Below, one piece after another: positions 7,842 through 16,222 of a stretch of DNA of 32,556 nt; within the stretch, counting starts at the first letter, position 1; the number at the start of each line of letters is the position of its first letter. Source of the stretch: Streptomyces panaciradicis (GTDB lineage Bacteria; Actinomycetota; Actinomycetes; Streptomycetales; Streptomycetaceae); contig NZ_JAMGBF010000161.1 of assembly GCF_023516615.1 (NCBI RefSeq), forward strand, positions 1-32,556, written 5' to 3'. The notes under the pieces were generated by a model. That model made no database searches and had not been told where the DNA came from. It saw only the letters and a list, made by a program, of their open reading frames with translations. The position numbers and the translations under genes are program-made.

Positions 7842-10800
7842 TCAGTCCACCGCCTTCCAGGCCGTCTCCAGGCGCTGGACGGCCGCCCCGTAGCGCCCGG
7901 TGAGTGCGAGGTGGTCGGCGTCGGCGAAGGGCCTGGCGAGGGCCGGCGTGATGTTCTGGCCCGCCTTCTGCTGGACGATCAGCCGGGCCTTGGCCACCAG
8001 TGCCCGGCCCGCCCTGTCCGCGCCGGCCCGCTCGGCGACGCCCGCGGCCACCGCGAGGGCCTTGAGAGCGCCCGCGCCGCCCTGCGGCACCTTGGTCAGG
8101 GTGGTCAGGCCCCAGCCGTAGGGGAACTGCGGATCGTAGGAGGCGTCACCGACGTTGATCGGCAGCTGGGCCTCCGACTTCGGCCAGGTGACGGGCAGTT
8201 GGCCGGTGAAGGGGCGCTTGCCGTAGAGCACGTCGGCGACACCGTCGCCCTCCGTGCCGGGGAGCCAGGACGCCACCAGGGCGTCGACGGAGCCGAGCCG
8301 GTCGCCGATGAGCTGCGGCCGCCCGGAGACGATCAGCACCGCGCACTTCATCGCGGCGCACACCGTGTCGACGGCCGCCTTGTCGGCGGCGGAGAGCTGG
8401 AGGTCGTGGCCGTTGCCGACGTCACCGACGCCCTCGGCGTAGGGGGTCTCGCCGACGACGACCACGCCGACGTCGTAGCCGGACGTGGGCGCGGAGGCGT
8501 CCTTGGAGTAGGTGACGTCCCCGTCCTTGCGCATCGCGTCGAGGATGGTGGTGCCCTGGGTGTGGGTGCCGGACGCGCCCTGCCAGGTGATGGTCCAGCC
8601 GCCGGTCTGGTTGCCGAGGTCGTCGGCGTTGGACCCGGCGACGTACACCTTCTGGTTCTTCCTCAGCGGGAGCACGCCGTGCGCGTTCTTCAGCAGCACC
8701 TGCGACTCGGCGGCCGCCTGCCGGGCCACGGCCCGGTGTGCGGCCGAGCCGATCCGGGAGGCGTTCGCGGTGTCGGCGTAGGGGTGCTCGAAGAGCCCGA
8801 GGCGGAACTTCTGGGTGAGGATGCGCGCCACGGCGTCGTCGATCCGCTTGCCGCTGACCCGGCCGGCCTTCACCTCGTCGACGAGGGTGGCGGTGAAGTC
8901 CTTGTAGGAGTACGGCACCATCATCATGTCGACGCCCGCGTTCACGGCGGTGCGCACGTGGGCGGGGTAGTCGCCCGGGAGCTGGTCGATGGCGTTCCAG
9001 TCGCTGATGACGAACCCGTCGAAGCCCATGCGGCCCTTGAGCACGCCGTTGATCATGTCGGCGCGGGCGTGCATCTTCACCGGGCCCTGTCCGTCGCCGA
9101 GGACGTCCAGCGAGGAGTAGGACGGCATGACCGTGCCGACCCCACGGTCGACGGCCGTGCGGAACGGCGCCAGGTGCACGGCCTCCAGCTCCTGCCGGGT
9201 GACCTTGGTGACGCCCTGGTCGATGGTGTAGCTGCCGGTGGTGGAGGAGCCGTAGGCGGTGCCGCCGTCGCCGACGAAGTGCTTCGCGGTGGCCAGCACC
9301 TTGTCGCCGTGACTCAGGTCCCTGCCGTCGGCCCGCCCCTGGAGGCCCTGGATGATCGTCTCCATAGACTCCACGAGGGCCGGGTCCTCGCCGAAGGACT
9401 CGTAGGCGCGGCCCCAGCGTTCGTCGCGGGAGACGCAGAGGCAGGGCGCGAAGTCCCAGGGGACGCCGGTGGCGCGGACCTCACTGGCCGTCACCGCCCC
9501 CGTCCGCTCGGCGAGTTGCGGGTCGCGGGTGGCGCCGATGCCGATGTTGTGCGGCATGATCGTGGCGCCGGCCAGGTTGTTGTGGCCGTGCACGGCGTCG
9601 ACGCCGTAGACGAGGGGGATCTGCAGGCGGGTCGCCTGCGCCCGGAGCTGGAAGGCGTCGATCATCTTCGCCCAGGCGGCCGGGGTGTTGGGCGTGGGGG
9701 TCGAGCCGCCGCCGGAGAGCAGTGAGCCGAGGCCGTAGGCGGTGACGTCGGCGCCCTCCCCGACCGCGCCGCGCTCGGCCTGGGTCATCTGGCCGGCCTT
9801 CTCGGTCAGGGACATGCGGGACAGGAGATCGGCGACGCGCTTCCTGACGGGCAACTTGGCGTCGAGATACGGCAGTCCGTGCGCGTCGATGACGATCTGC
9901 GGGTTCTCCGCCGGGGCCTTGGCGCCGGTGACCGTCAGTTTCAGCGGGATCGTCTCGGCGGTCTCGGCGGACTTGTCGCGCAGGGTCGCCACCTTGACGG
10001 TCCGGGTCGCGCCGGAGGCGGTGCCCGCGGGGAAGGTGAGGGTGCCGGAGACCGGGGTGTAGTCCCTGCCGGGTTCGGCGGTGCCGGTCGCGGCCGTCTC
10101 GTAGGCGACGGTGACGGGTTCGTCCAGCGGGGCGGTGCCCGTGGTGGCGACGGTGAGCCGGACGGTGGCCGTGCCGCCCTCGCGCACCGTGTGGACGGCC
10201 GCGTCGGCGGTGACCGAGGCGCGCAGGGACTGGTCGGCCTTGCCGTACAACTCCACGTCGTCCATGGCGAATTCGCCCTTGACGCCGACGGGCAGGGTGA
10301 GGGCGTAGCCCCACATCTGCGTCAGCCCCAGGACGTGGTCGATGCCGCCGACCGGCTGGTAGTCCGTGCGGTACTGGAAGTCGGTGAACGGGATCTCGAT
10401 CTGCTTCCAGCCGGTGAAGTCGTCGGTGAAGGACGTCGTCCACAGTTCGGAGGCCTCGCCGTTCGCGCCGCCGTCCTTGATCTCGAACGCGATCTTCTTG
10501 CCGTTGTGCTGGCCGTCCCACCAGAAGCGGATGCCCTTGTGGGCGGACCAGTCGTGGGCGGGGGCGTCGGCGGCGTAGTCGTGGGTGAAGCCGCCGTAGC
10601 CGCTGATGTCGTAGGTGCCGGTGAGAACCTTCGCGCCCTCGGGGGCGTCGGGTCTGGCGGTCAGTTGCAGGGCGGGCGGGTCGTCGCCGTCGCCGCCCCA
10701 GGTGAAGATGCCCTCGGCCGGCTGGGAGGCGAAGGGGACCTCGCCCTCGAAGCGGTCCACCGGGACGGGCGGCGGATCACCGGCCGCACCGGCCGCGCCG

Positions 10801-10865
10801 GCCGACGACAGCGGCAGCGCGGCGGCCAGCAAGGCGGTGGAGACCAGCAGAGCGGTTCTTGGCAT
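7842..10865 (-). CDS. Secreted multidomain glycoside hydrolase family 3 (beta-glucosidase type)
   Basis: This 1007-residue exported enzyme releases glucose or a related sugar from the non-reducing ends of beta-glucosides. Domains in order: signal peptide (MPRTALLVSTALLAAALPLSSAGAAGA); a beta-sandwich carbohydrate-binding module of the CBM11/CIA30 type (about 35-205); a Calx-beta domain (about 210-320, with GTAEPGRDYTPVSGTLTFPAG); the GH3 barrel (about 335-680); and the GH3 C-terminal sandwich starting near VLPLRKNQKVYVAGSNADD. The barrel has LTEKAGQMTQAERG, GVDAVHGHNNLAGATIMPHNIG, KHFVGDGGT and GFDGFVISDWNAID, whose Asp is the expected nucleophile. I chose the ATG at 10865 because GAGGGA lies six bases upstream; an in-frame ATG at 10886 has no such site. 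It is divergent from the GH30 gene and probably works with it on a beta-glucan. Confidence 0.93.
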   Translation of the reverse strand: MPRTALLVSTALLAAALPLSSAGAAGAAGDPPPVPVDRFEGEVPFASQPAEGIFTWGGDGDDPPALQLTARPDAPEGAKVLTGTYDISGYGGFTHDYAADAPAHDWSAHKGIRFWWDGQHNGKKIAFEIKDGGANGEASELWTTSFTDDFTGWKQIEIPFTDFQYRTDYQPVGGIDHVLGLTQMWGYALTLPVGVKGEFAMDDVELYGKADQSLRASVTADAAVHTVREGGTATVRLTVATTGTAPLDEPVTVAYETAATGTAEPGRDYTPVSGTLTFPAGTASGATRTVKVATLRDKSAETAETIPLKLTVTGAKAPAENPQIVIDAHGLPYLDAKLPVRKRVADLLSRMSLTEKAGQMTQAERGAVGEGADVTAYGLGSLLSGGGSTPTPNTPAAWAKMIDAFQLRAQATRLQIPLVYGVDAVHGHNNLAGATIMPHNIGIGATRDPQLAERTGAVTASEVRATGVPWDFAPCLCVSRDERWGRAYESFGEDPALVESMETIIQGLQGRADGRDLSHGDKVLATAKHFVGDGGTAYGSSTTGSYTIDQGVTKVTRQELEAVHLAPFRTAVDRGVGTVMPSYSSLDVLGDGQGPVKMHARADMINGVLKGRMGFDGFVISDWNAIDQLPGDYPAHVRTAVNAGVDMMMVPYSYKDFTATLVDEVKAGRVSGKRIDDAVARILTQKFRLGLFEHPYADTANASRIGSAAHRAVARQAAAESQVLLKNAHGVLPLRKNQKVYVAGSNADDLGNQTGGWTITWQGASGTHTQGTTILDAMRKDGDVTYSKDASAPTSGYDVGVVVVGETPYAEGVGDVGNGHDLQLSAADKAAVDTVCAAMKCAVLIVSGRPQLIGDRLGSVDALVASWLPGTEGDGVADVLYGKRPFTGQLPVTWPKSEAQLPINVGDASYDPQFPYGWGLTTLTKVPQGGAGALKALAVAAGVAERAGADRAGRALVAKARLIVQQKAGQNITPALARPFADADHLALTGRYGAAVQRLETAWKAVD

Positions 10866-10900
10866 AGACCATCCCTCGGCTCTCATGGTTCACTCAGGAC

Positions 10901-10921
10901 TTAGCTCACGCCGTGAGTTAA
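10901..10921. promoter_or_regulatory. LacI-type palindromic operator between GH3 and GH30 genes
   Basis: A 21-bp dyad centred on C10911 has inner arms CTCACG (10905-10910) and CGTGAG (10912-10917) and outer arms TTA (10901-10903) and TAA (10919-10921), with a single mismatched pair (10904/10918). An odd-length palindrome in a divergent glycosidase promoter is typical of LacI-family sugar repressors. No LacI gene is in the window. Confidence 0.6.
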
Positions 10922-10980
10922 CTAACGGCCCCCTGACCCGTCAAGACACCACGTCAGACATTCCGGAAGGGCGACACAGC

Positions 10981-12846
10981 ATGAGGAGAACCCCCCGCAC
11001 GGTCCGGCTCCTGCTGGCCGGACTCCTCACCACGGCCGGCCTGACCGCGGTCGGCGCTCCGGCGCACGCGGCAGGCGAACAGGTCACCGCCTGGCTCACC
11101 ACCACCGACGACGCCGCCGGCCGCCATGTCACGCGCGGCCTGCAGCAGCAGACCCCGTTCGCCTTCACCGCCGGGACCGGCGGGGGCGGCGAGAACATCA
11201 CCGTCGACGAGAACACCCGGTTCCAGACCTTCACCGGAGGCGGCGCGTCCTTCACGGACACCGCGGCCTGGCTGATGAACAGCAGCGGAGCGCTCTCCCA
11301 GGCCACGCGGGAGGCGACCATGCGCAAGCTGTTCTCGCCCACGGACGGGATCGGGCTGTCGTTCCTGCGCAATCCCATGGGGGCGTCGGACCTGGCGCGG
11401 TACGGGTACACGTACGACGACGTCCCGGCCGGGCAGAGCGATCCGAACCTGAACAGCTTCTCCATCGCCCACGACCTCGCGGACGTCGTGCCGCTGACGA
11501 AGCAGGCACTTCAGCTGAATCCCGCCTTGACTGTCATGGCCTCGCCATGGACGGCTCCGGCGTGGATGAAGGACAGCGGCTCGCTCAACGGCGGCTGGCT
11601 GAAGGCGGAGGACTACGGCGCCTACGCGAACTACTTCGTGAAGTACCTCCAGGCGTACAAGAACCAGGGGATCGACGTCTCCTACGTCACCCCGCAGAAC
11701 GAGCCGACCTGCTGCTCCGGCTATCCGTCGATGAGCTGGAACGCCTCCGGCCTGCAGTACTTCCTGGGGAGCGAGCTGCTGCCGAAGCTGCAGTCCGCGG
11801 GCCTGTCCACCAAGGTCCTGGCGCACGACTGGAACTGGGACGTCTACGACTCCTACGCGGCCGCCTCCGTGGACGACGCGGCGATCCGCACCCACCCCAA
11901 CTTCGGCGGCATCGCCTGGCACGGCTACGGCGGGGACGTCGCCAAGCAGACCGCCGTGCACAACCAGTACCCGAACCTGGACGCCTTCGGCACCGAGCAC
12001 TCCGGCGGCACCTGGATCGCCAACCAGCAGCGCGAGGACATGAACAACATCATCGACTACACCCGCAACTGGGCGAAGTCGGTGACCAAGTGGTCCCTCG
12101 CCGTGGACCAGAACATGGGTCCGCACAACGGCGGCTGCGGCACCTGCACCGGACTGATCACCGTGCACAACGGGGACGGGGCGAGCGGGAGCGTCGACTA
12201 CACGGTCGAGTACTACACGATGGGCCAGCTCACGAAGTTCGTCCGGCCCGGCGCCCAGCGCATCGCCTCCACGGCCTCCTCGGCGGTGCCGAACGTGGCC
12301 TGGCGCAACCCCGACGGCTCCAAGGCGCTGATCGCCTACAACGACGCCTCGACCGCCAAGACGGTCACCATCAACTGGGGCGCGCAGCACGCCACTTACT
12401 CGCTGCCGGGCAAGACCTCGGCCACCTTCACCTGGAACGGCACGCAGTCCGGCGGCGGCGGCACGAGCGGCGCGTTCGTGGGCCTCGCGGGCAAGTGCCT
12501 GGACGTGGCGGGCGGTTCGAGCGCGAACGGCACGGCCGTCCAGCTCTACGACTGCAACGGCTCCGCCGCCCAGCAGTGGACCGTGCAGGGCGACGGGTCG
12601 ATCCGCGCCCTGGGCAAGTGCCTCGACGTCACCTCCGCCTCGACCGCGGACGGCGCCAAGGTGCAGTTGTACGACTGCAACGGCACCGGCGCCCAGCGGT
12701 GGTCGTACGCCTCCGCCACCGGGGACGTGGTGAACACCGCGGCGAACAAGTGCCTGGACGTGACCGACAACTCCTCGGCGAACGGCGCCCGCGCGCAGAT
12801 CTGGAGCTGCACGGGCGCCGCGAACCAGAAGTGGCGGCTTCAGTAG
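10981..12846 (+). CDS. Secreted glycoside hydrolase family 30 with C-terminal ricin-type CBM13
   Basis: This 621-residue enzyme has a Sec signal (about residues 1-31, ending APAHA). The GH30 catalytic barrel (about 35-470) is marked by FQTFTGGGASFTDTAAWLM, MASPWTAPAWMKDSGSLNGG, the acid/base Glu241 in TPQNEPTCC and the nucleophile Glu339 in FGTEHSGG. A short Gly-rich linker leads to a beta-trefoil CBM13 (about 497-621). Its three repeats carry KCLDV and Q-x-W elements (AAQQW, GAQRW, ANQKW). GH30 members with this layout include endo-beta-1,6-glucanases and endo-beta-1,6-galactanases. The neighbouring GH3 beta-glucosidase favours beta-glucan, for example fungal wall glucan, but this is inference. 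The ATG at 10981 has GGAAGGG upstream. The frame is open far upstream into the GH3 gene, but that stretch is antisense coding sequence. Confidence 0.93.
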   Translation: MRRTPRTVRLLLAGLLTTAGLTAVGAPAHAAGEQVTAWLTTTDDAAGRHVTRGLQQQTPFAFTAGTGGGGENITVDENTRFQTFTGGGASFTDTAAWLMNSSGALSQATREATMRKLFSPTDGIGLSFLRNPMGASDLARYGYTYDDVPAGQSDPNLNSFSIAHDLADVVPLTKQALQLNPALTVMASPWTAPAWMKDSGSLNGGWLKAEDYGAYANYFVKYLQAYKNQGIDVSYVTPQNEPTCCSGYPSMSWNASGLQYFLGSELLPKLQSAGLSTKVLAHDWNWDVYDSYAAASVDDAAIRTHPNFGGIAWHGYGGDVAKQTAVHNQYPNLDAFGTEHSGGTWIANQQREDMNNIIDYTRNWAKSVTKWSLAVDQNMGPHNGGCGTCTGLITVHNGDGASGSVDYTVEYYTMGQLTKFVRPGAQRIASTASSAVPNVAWRNPDGSKALIAYNDASTAKTVTINWGAQHATYSLPGKTSATFTWNGTQSGGGGTSGAFVGLAGKCLDVAGGSSANGTAVQLYDCNGSAAQQWTVQGDGSIRALGKCLDVTSASTADGAKVQLYDCNGTGAQRWSYASATGDVVNTAANKCLDVTDNSSANGARAQIWSCTGAANQKWRLQ

Positions 12847-12913
12847 GAACCCGGCCCGCGTCCACGTCCCCGGCATAGTCTGAAGGCCCGTCCGCCCCGC
12901 CGCGAGGAGAGCC

Positions 12914-14281
12914 GTGAGCAGCGCAGTCGACGCCGACCGCGTCCGGCGGGAGATCCTCGACGAGGACGCGGGCGGGCGGCCGTACCTGCTGCGCGACGCC
13001 CGCGTCACCGGGGAACTCCGGCTCGACGGGGCCGGGATACGGCGGGCCGTCCGGTTCGAGGGCTGCCGGTTCGACGGGCCGGTGACCCTGGAGGGGGCGA
13101 GCACGCTCGCCTTCGAGCTGGTGGACTGCGTCCTGCCGGGGCTGCGGGCCTCCACCGCCCACGTCGGCGGGCGGCTCGACCTGCGCCGGTCGACCGTCGG
13201 CGAGAGCGACGGCTCCGGCAGTGCCGTCGACCTGGTGCACGCCGACATCGCCGGCGGACTGCGGCTCGACGGGGCGCACCTGGTCGCACCGGGGCGGGTC
13301 GCGCTCGAAGGCGGCGGTCTGGTCGTGCGGGGCGGGGCGTTCTGCGAGGACGGTTTCGTCGCCGACGGCGAAGTGAGTTTTCCCGGCGCCGAGTTGGCGG
13401 GCGGGGTGTGGATGCGCGGGGCCCGGATCACGGTCGGGGACCCGGAGCGGTTCGCGTTCCACGGCGACGCCCTCAAGGCGTCCACCGTCCGGCTGTCCCA
13501 CGGCTTCCGGGCCGACGGCAGGGTGCGGCTGCGCGGGGTGCGGGTCGAGGACCTGGTGTCGTTCAACGACGCCGAACTGCTCGGCTCCGGCTCGTCGTTG
13601 ATGTGCGTGGGGATGCAGGTGGGTGCGCTCGACCTGCGGTTCGCGCGCAGGCCGGCGGGGAGCGTGAACCTGCGGACCGCGCACGCGGCCCGCGTCCAGG
13701 ACGACCCCTCGACCTGGCCGCTGTCGCTGGGGCTGGACGGGCTGACGTACGAGTGGCTCGGCGAGACCGCCGGCACCCGGCGCGAGGACGTCGCCAACCG
13801 CCTCGCCTGGCTGCGCCGCCAGCCGGTCTACGCACCCCAGCCCTACGAGCAGCTCGCCTCGCACTACCGCCGCTCCGGGCACGAGGACGAGGCGCGGCGG
13901 GTGCTGCTCGTCCGGGAGCGGTGCCGGCGGGCGACACTGGGACCGGCGGGACGGCTGTGGGGCTGGCTGCTGGACGGCGTCGTCGGCTACGGCTACCGGC
14001 CGTGGCTCGCGGGGCTGTGGCTGGCGCTGCTCACCCTGCTCGGCTCGCTCGTCTTCGACGCCCACACGCCCGTGCCGAACAAGCCCGGTGAGGGCGGGCC
14101 GTTCAACCCGGTCGTGTACACCCTCGACCTGCTGGTCCCGGTCGGCGGCCTGGGGATGCGCGGCGACTGGCACTGGGCCCAGGCGGGCGTGCAGGCGCTC
14201 GCCTACGGCCTGGTCGGCGTCGGCTGGATCCTGACGACGGCGGTGGTGGCGGGGGTGACGCGCACGCTCAGCCGCGGCTGA
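12914..14281 (+). CDS. Membrane-anchored repeat protein of unknown function
   Basis: A 455-residue protein starting at GTG 12914 behind GAGGAGA. Residues 20-260 consist of imperfect beta-strand repeats of the type RLDGAxIxRAVRFEGCRF, GPVTLEGAS, GRLDLRRSTV and GGLRLDGAHL. This pattern suggests a right-handed beta-helix or pentapeptide-like solenoid. A middle segment contains REDVANRLAWLRRQPVYAPQPYEQLASHYRRSGHEDEARRVLLVRERCRR (about 293-342), resembling a short TPR-like helical pair. The C terminus has two or three membrane spans (GYRPWLAGLWLALLTLLGSLVF, VQALAYGLVGVGWILTTAVVAGV). Relatives in Streptomyces are often labelled membrane-associated oxidoreductase, but I see no Rossmann motif or cofactor site. 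It follows the GH30 gene by 67 bases and converges on cimA. The function is not recognised. Confidence 0.82.
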   Translation: MSSAVDADRVRREILDEDAGGRPYLLRDARVTGELRLDGAGIRRAVRFEGCRFDGPVTLEGASTLAFELVDCVLPGLRASTAHVGGRLDLRRSTVGESDGSGSAVDLVHADIAGGLRLDGAHLVAPGRVALEGGGLVVRGGAFCEDGFVADGEVSFPGAELAGGVWMRGARITVGDPERFAFHGDALKASTVRLSHGFRADGRVRLRGVRVEDLVSFNDAELLGSGSSLMCVGMQVGALDLRFARRPAGSVNLRTAHAARVQDDPSTWPLSLGLDGLTYEWLGETAGTRREDVANRLAWLRRQPVYAPQPYEQLASHYRRSGHEDEARRVLLVRERCRRATLGPAGRLWGWLLDGVVGYGYRPWLAGLWLALLTLLGSLVFDAHTPVPNKPGEGGPFNPVVYTLDLLVPVGGLGMRGDWHWAQAGVQALAYGLVGVGWILTTAVVAGVTRTLSRG

Positions 14282-14312
14282 GGTCCGGCGCCGCGCCCGC
14301 CACCGGGGACCG

Positions 14313-15917
14313 TCACTCGGCGGGCTGGACCCCGGCCCGCAGCAGGCCGTAGGTGTACGCGTCCTCCAGCGCCTGCCAGGAGGCCGCGATGACGTTCTCG
14401 GCCACGCCCACCGTGGACCACTCGCCGCTTCCGTCGGACGTGGCGATCAGCACGCGCGTGGTGGACTCGGTGCCGTGGACGCCCTCCAGGATACGGACCT
14501 TGTAGTCGACGAGGTCGAGCTTGGCCAGCTGCGGGTAGATCTTCTCCAGCGCCACCCGCAGGGCGCGGTCGAGGGCGTTGACCGGGCCGTTGCCCTCCGC
14601 GGTGGCGACGATCCGCTCGCCCTTGGCGTAGAGCTTGACCGTGGCCTCGTTGGCGTGGGTGCCGTCGGGGCGGTCCTCGACGATGGCACGCCAGGACTCG
14701 ACCTCGAAGTACTTCAGCGGCCTTCCCTCGACCTCGCCGCGCAGCAGCAGTTCGAAGGAGGCGTCGGCGGCCTCGTACGTGTAGCCCTTGAGCTCGCGCT
14801 CCTTGACCCGCTCCACGACCCGGCCGACCAGTTCGCGGTCGCCGCCGAGGTCGACGCCGAGCTCCTTGCCCTTGAGCTCGACGGAGGCGCGGCCGGCCAT
14901 GTCGGAGACCAGCATCCGCATGGTGTTGCCGACCAGTTCGGGGTCGATGTGCTGGTACAGGTCCGGGTCGACCTTGATCGCCGAGGCGTGCAGGCCGGCC
15001 TTGTGGGCGAAGGCGGAGACGCCTACGTAGGGCTGGTGGGTGGAGGGGGTGAGGTTGACGACCTCGGCGATGGCGTGCGAGATGCGGGTCATCTCGCGCA
15101 GCTTGCCCTCGGGCAGGACCTTCTTGCCGTACTTCAGCTCCAGGGCGGCGACGACCGGGAAGAGGTTGGCGTTGCCCACCCGCTCGCCGTAGCCGTTCGC
15201 CGTGCACTGGACGTGGGTGGCGCCCGCGTCCACGGCGGCGAGGGTGTTGGCGACCGCGCAGCCGGTGTCGTCCTGGGCGTGGATGCCGAGCCGGGCGCCG
15301 GTGTCGGCGAGGACCGTGGAGACCACGGCCTGCACCTGCGCCGGCAGCATGCCGCCGTTGGTGTCGCAGAGGATCACCACGGAGGCACCGGCCTCCGAGG
15401 CGGCCCGCACCACGGCCTTCGCGTACTCGGGGTTGGCGCGGTAGCCGTCGAAGAAGTGCTCGCAGTCGACGAAGACGCGGCGGCCCTCGGAGACCAGGTG
15501 GGAGACGGTGTCGCGGACCATCTCCAGGTTCTCCTCCAGCGTCGTCCTGAGCGCCAGCTCGACATGGCGGTCGTGGGACTTGGCGACCAGCGTGATCACT
15601 TCGGCGCCCGAGTCCAGGAGCGCCTTGACCTGCGGGTCGTCGCTCGCCTTGGCTCCGGCCCGGCGGGTGGCGCCGAAGGCGACGAGCTGGGCGTGCCGGA
15701 AGTCGATCTCCTGCCGGGCGCGGGCGAAGAACTCGGTGTCCCGCGGGTTGGCGCCGGGCCAGCCGCCCTCGATGAAGCCCACGCCGAAGTCGTCCAGGTG
15801 CCGTGCGATCGCGAGCTTGTCGGCGACGGTGAGGTTGATGCCCTCACGCTGCGCGCCGTCGCGCAGGGTCGTGTCGAAGACGTGGAACGAATCGTCGAGC
15901 TCGCTGGTTTCGGTCAT
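14313..15917 (-). CDS. cimA: Citramalate synthase / 2-isopropylmalate synthase-like enzyme
   Basis: A 534-residue cytoplasmic enzyme of the LeuA/homocitrate synthase superfamily. It condenses acetyl-CoA with a 2-oxo acid: pyruvate, giving citramalate for isoleucine, in the CimA subgroup. The TIM barrel starts with HVFDTTLRDGAQREGINLT (residues 12-30), whose Arg-Asp binds substrate and metal. It also has VDCEHFFDGYRANPEYA, LGIHAQDDTGCAVANTLAAVDAGATHVQCTANGYGERVGN (metal and active-site segment) and HKAGLHASAIKVDPDLYQHIDPELVGN. The last 130 residues form the regulatory domain (ELLLRGEVEGRPLKYFEVES ... YKVRILEGVHGTESTTRVLIATSDG). The double A-R-R-A-G-A-K and HFFDGYRANPEYA motifs favour CimA over LeuA. 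Start at ATG 15917 with AGGAG ten bases upstream. The preceding leader contains an attenuator-like hairpin. Converges with the membrane protein gene, with only a weak GGTCC/GGACC hairpin between. Confidence 0.92.
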   Translation of the reverse strand: MTETSELDDSFHVFDTTLRDGAQREGINLTVADKLAIARHLDDFGVGFIEGGWPGANPRDTEFFARARQEIDFRHAQLVAFGATRRAGAKASDDPQVKALLDSGAEVITLVAKSHDRHVELALRTTLEENLEMVRDTVSHLVSEGRRVFVDCEHFFDGYRANPEYAKAVVRAASEAGASVVILCDTNGGMLPAQVQAVVSTVLADTGARLGIHAQDDTGCAVANTLAAVDAGATHVQCTANGYGERVGNANLFPVVAALELKYGKKVLPEGKLREMTRISHAIAEVVNLTPSTHQPYVGVSAFAHKAGLHASAIKVDPDLYQHIDPELVGNTMRMLVSDMAGRASVELKGKELGVDLGGDRELVGRVVERVKERELKGYTYEAADASFELLLRGEVEGRPLKYFEVESWRAIVEDRPDGTHANEATVKLYAKGERIVATAEGNGPVNALDRALRVALEKIYPQLAKLDLVDYKVRILEGVHGTESTTRVLIATSDGSGEWSTVGVAENVIAASWQALEDAYTYGLLRAGVQPAE

Positions 15918-16030
15918 GGTGTCAAGGCTCCTGTGTTGGATCTCGGTCGTACCGGAATGACCGGCTCCACCGTCCTCCAATGATCCCTCGCGCTGTGCCT
16001 CCGGCTGTAGGTGGGCCAGAAATGCGAAAA

Positions 16031-16052
16031 ACCTCTCGCGGGTGCGAGAGGT
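16031..16052 (-). promoter_or_regulatory. Intrinsic-terminator-like hairpin in the cimA leader (candidate attenuator)
   Basis: On the minus strand a perfect 9-bp stem (ACCTCTCGC paired with GCGAGAGGT, arms 16044-16052 and 16031-16039) with a four-base ACCC loop runs straight into TTTTT counting the stem's last T. It sits 114 bases ahead of the cimA start. A separate terminator (16152-16190) already serves the upstream gene, so regulation of cimA is the better reading. The structure is seen; the attenuation role is inferred. Confidence 0.6.
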
Positions 16053-16079
16053 CTGCGCGCGGGTCGAGGACGACGGTGT

Positions 16080-16106
16080 CCGCCCGTACCTGGTCGTACG
16101 TGGCGG
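16080..16106 (-). promoter_or_regulatory. Leader hairpin upstream of the cimA attenuator, following a short Ile-Ile reading frame
   Basis: Arms 16096-16106 and 16080-16089 pair through ten base pairs with one bulged A and a six-base loop. On the minus strand a frame GTG-CTC-TCG-TTC-GCC-ACG-ATT-ATT... (16157 to 16107) ends in TGA directly before this hairpin and contains two adjacent Ile codons. It has no good ribosome site, so its translation is doubtful. Confidence 0.35.
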
Positions 16107-16151
16107 TCACTGCGGACCGGCGCGCCTGCTGCCAATAATCGTGGCGAACGA

Positions 16152-16190
16152 GAGCACGGGGGCAGTCTGGCACAGACCGCCCCCGCGCTC
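16152..16190 (-). terminator. Long hairpin terminator after the beta-propeller gene
   Basis: Arms 16152-16169 and 16173-16190 form an 18-bp stem with a three-base loop. The two apparent mismatches are A/C on the plus strand and thus G-U wobble pairs in minus-strand RNA, so the stem is continuous only for minus-strand transcripts. It lies 33 bases after the stop at 16223. Confidence 0.7.
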
Positions 16191-16222
16191 ACCGGTTGTC
16201 TCAGTATGCGAACCCCGCGTGG

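Noticed and set aside
12847..12913. Possible terminator between GH30 and the repeat protein
   Set aside because: No stable inverted repeat was found in the 67 bases, so no terminator is claimed.
10954..13797. 947-codon minus-strand open frame opposite the GH30 and repeat-protein genes
   Set aside because: Ser/Arg/Pro- then Val/Gly-rich antisense translation with no recognisable domain.
15922..16173. 83-codon minus-strand frame across the cimA leader
   Set aside because: It reads through both leader hairpins, has no ribosome site and matches no family I recognise; noncoding leader is more likely.
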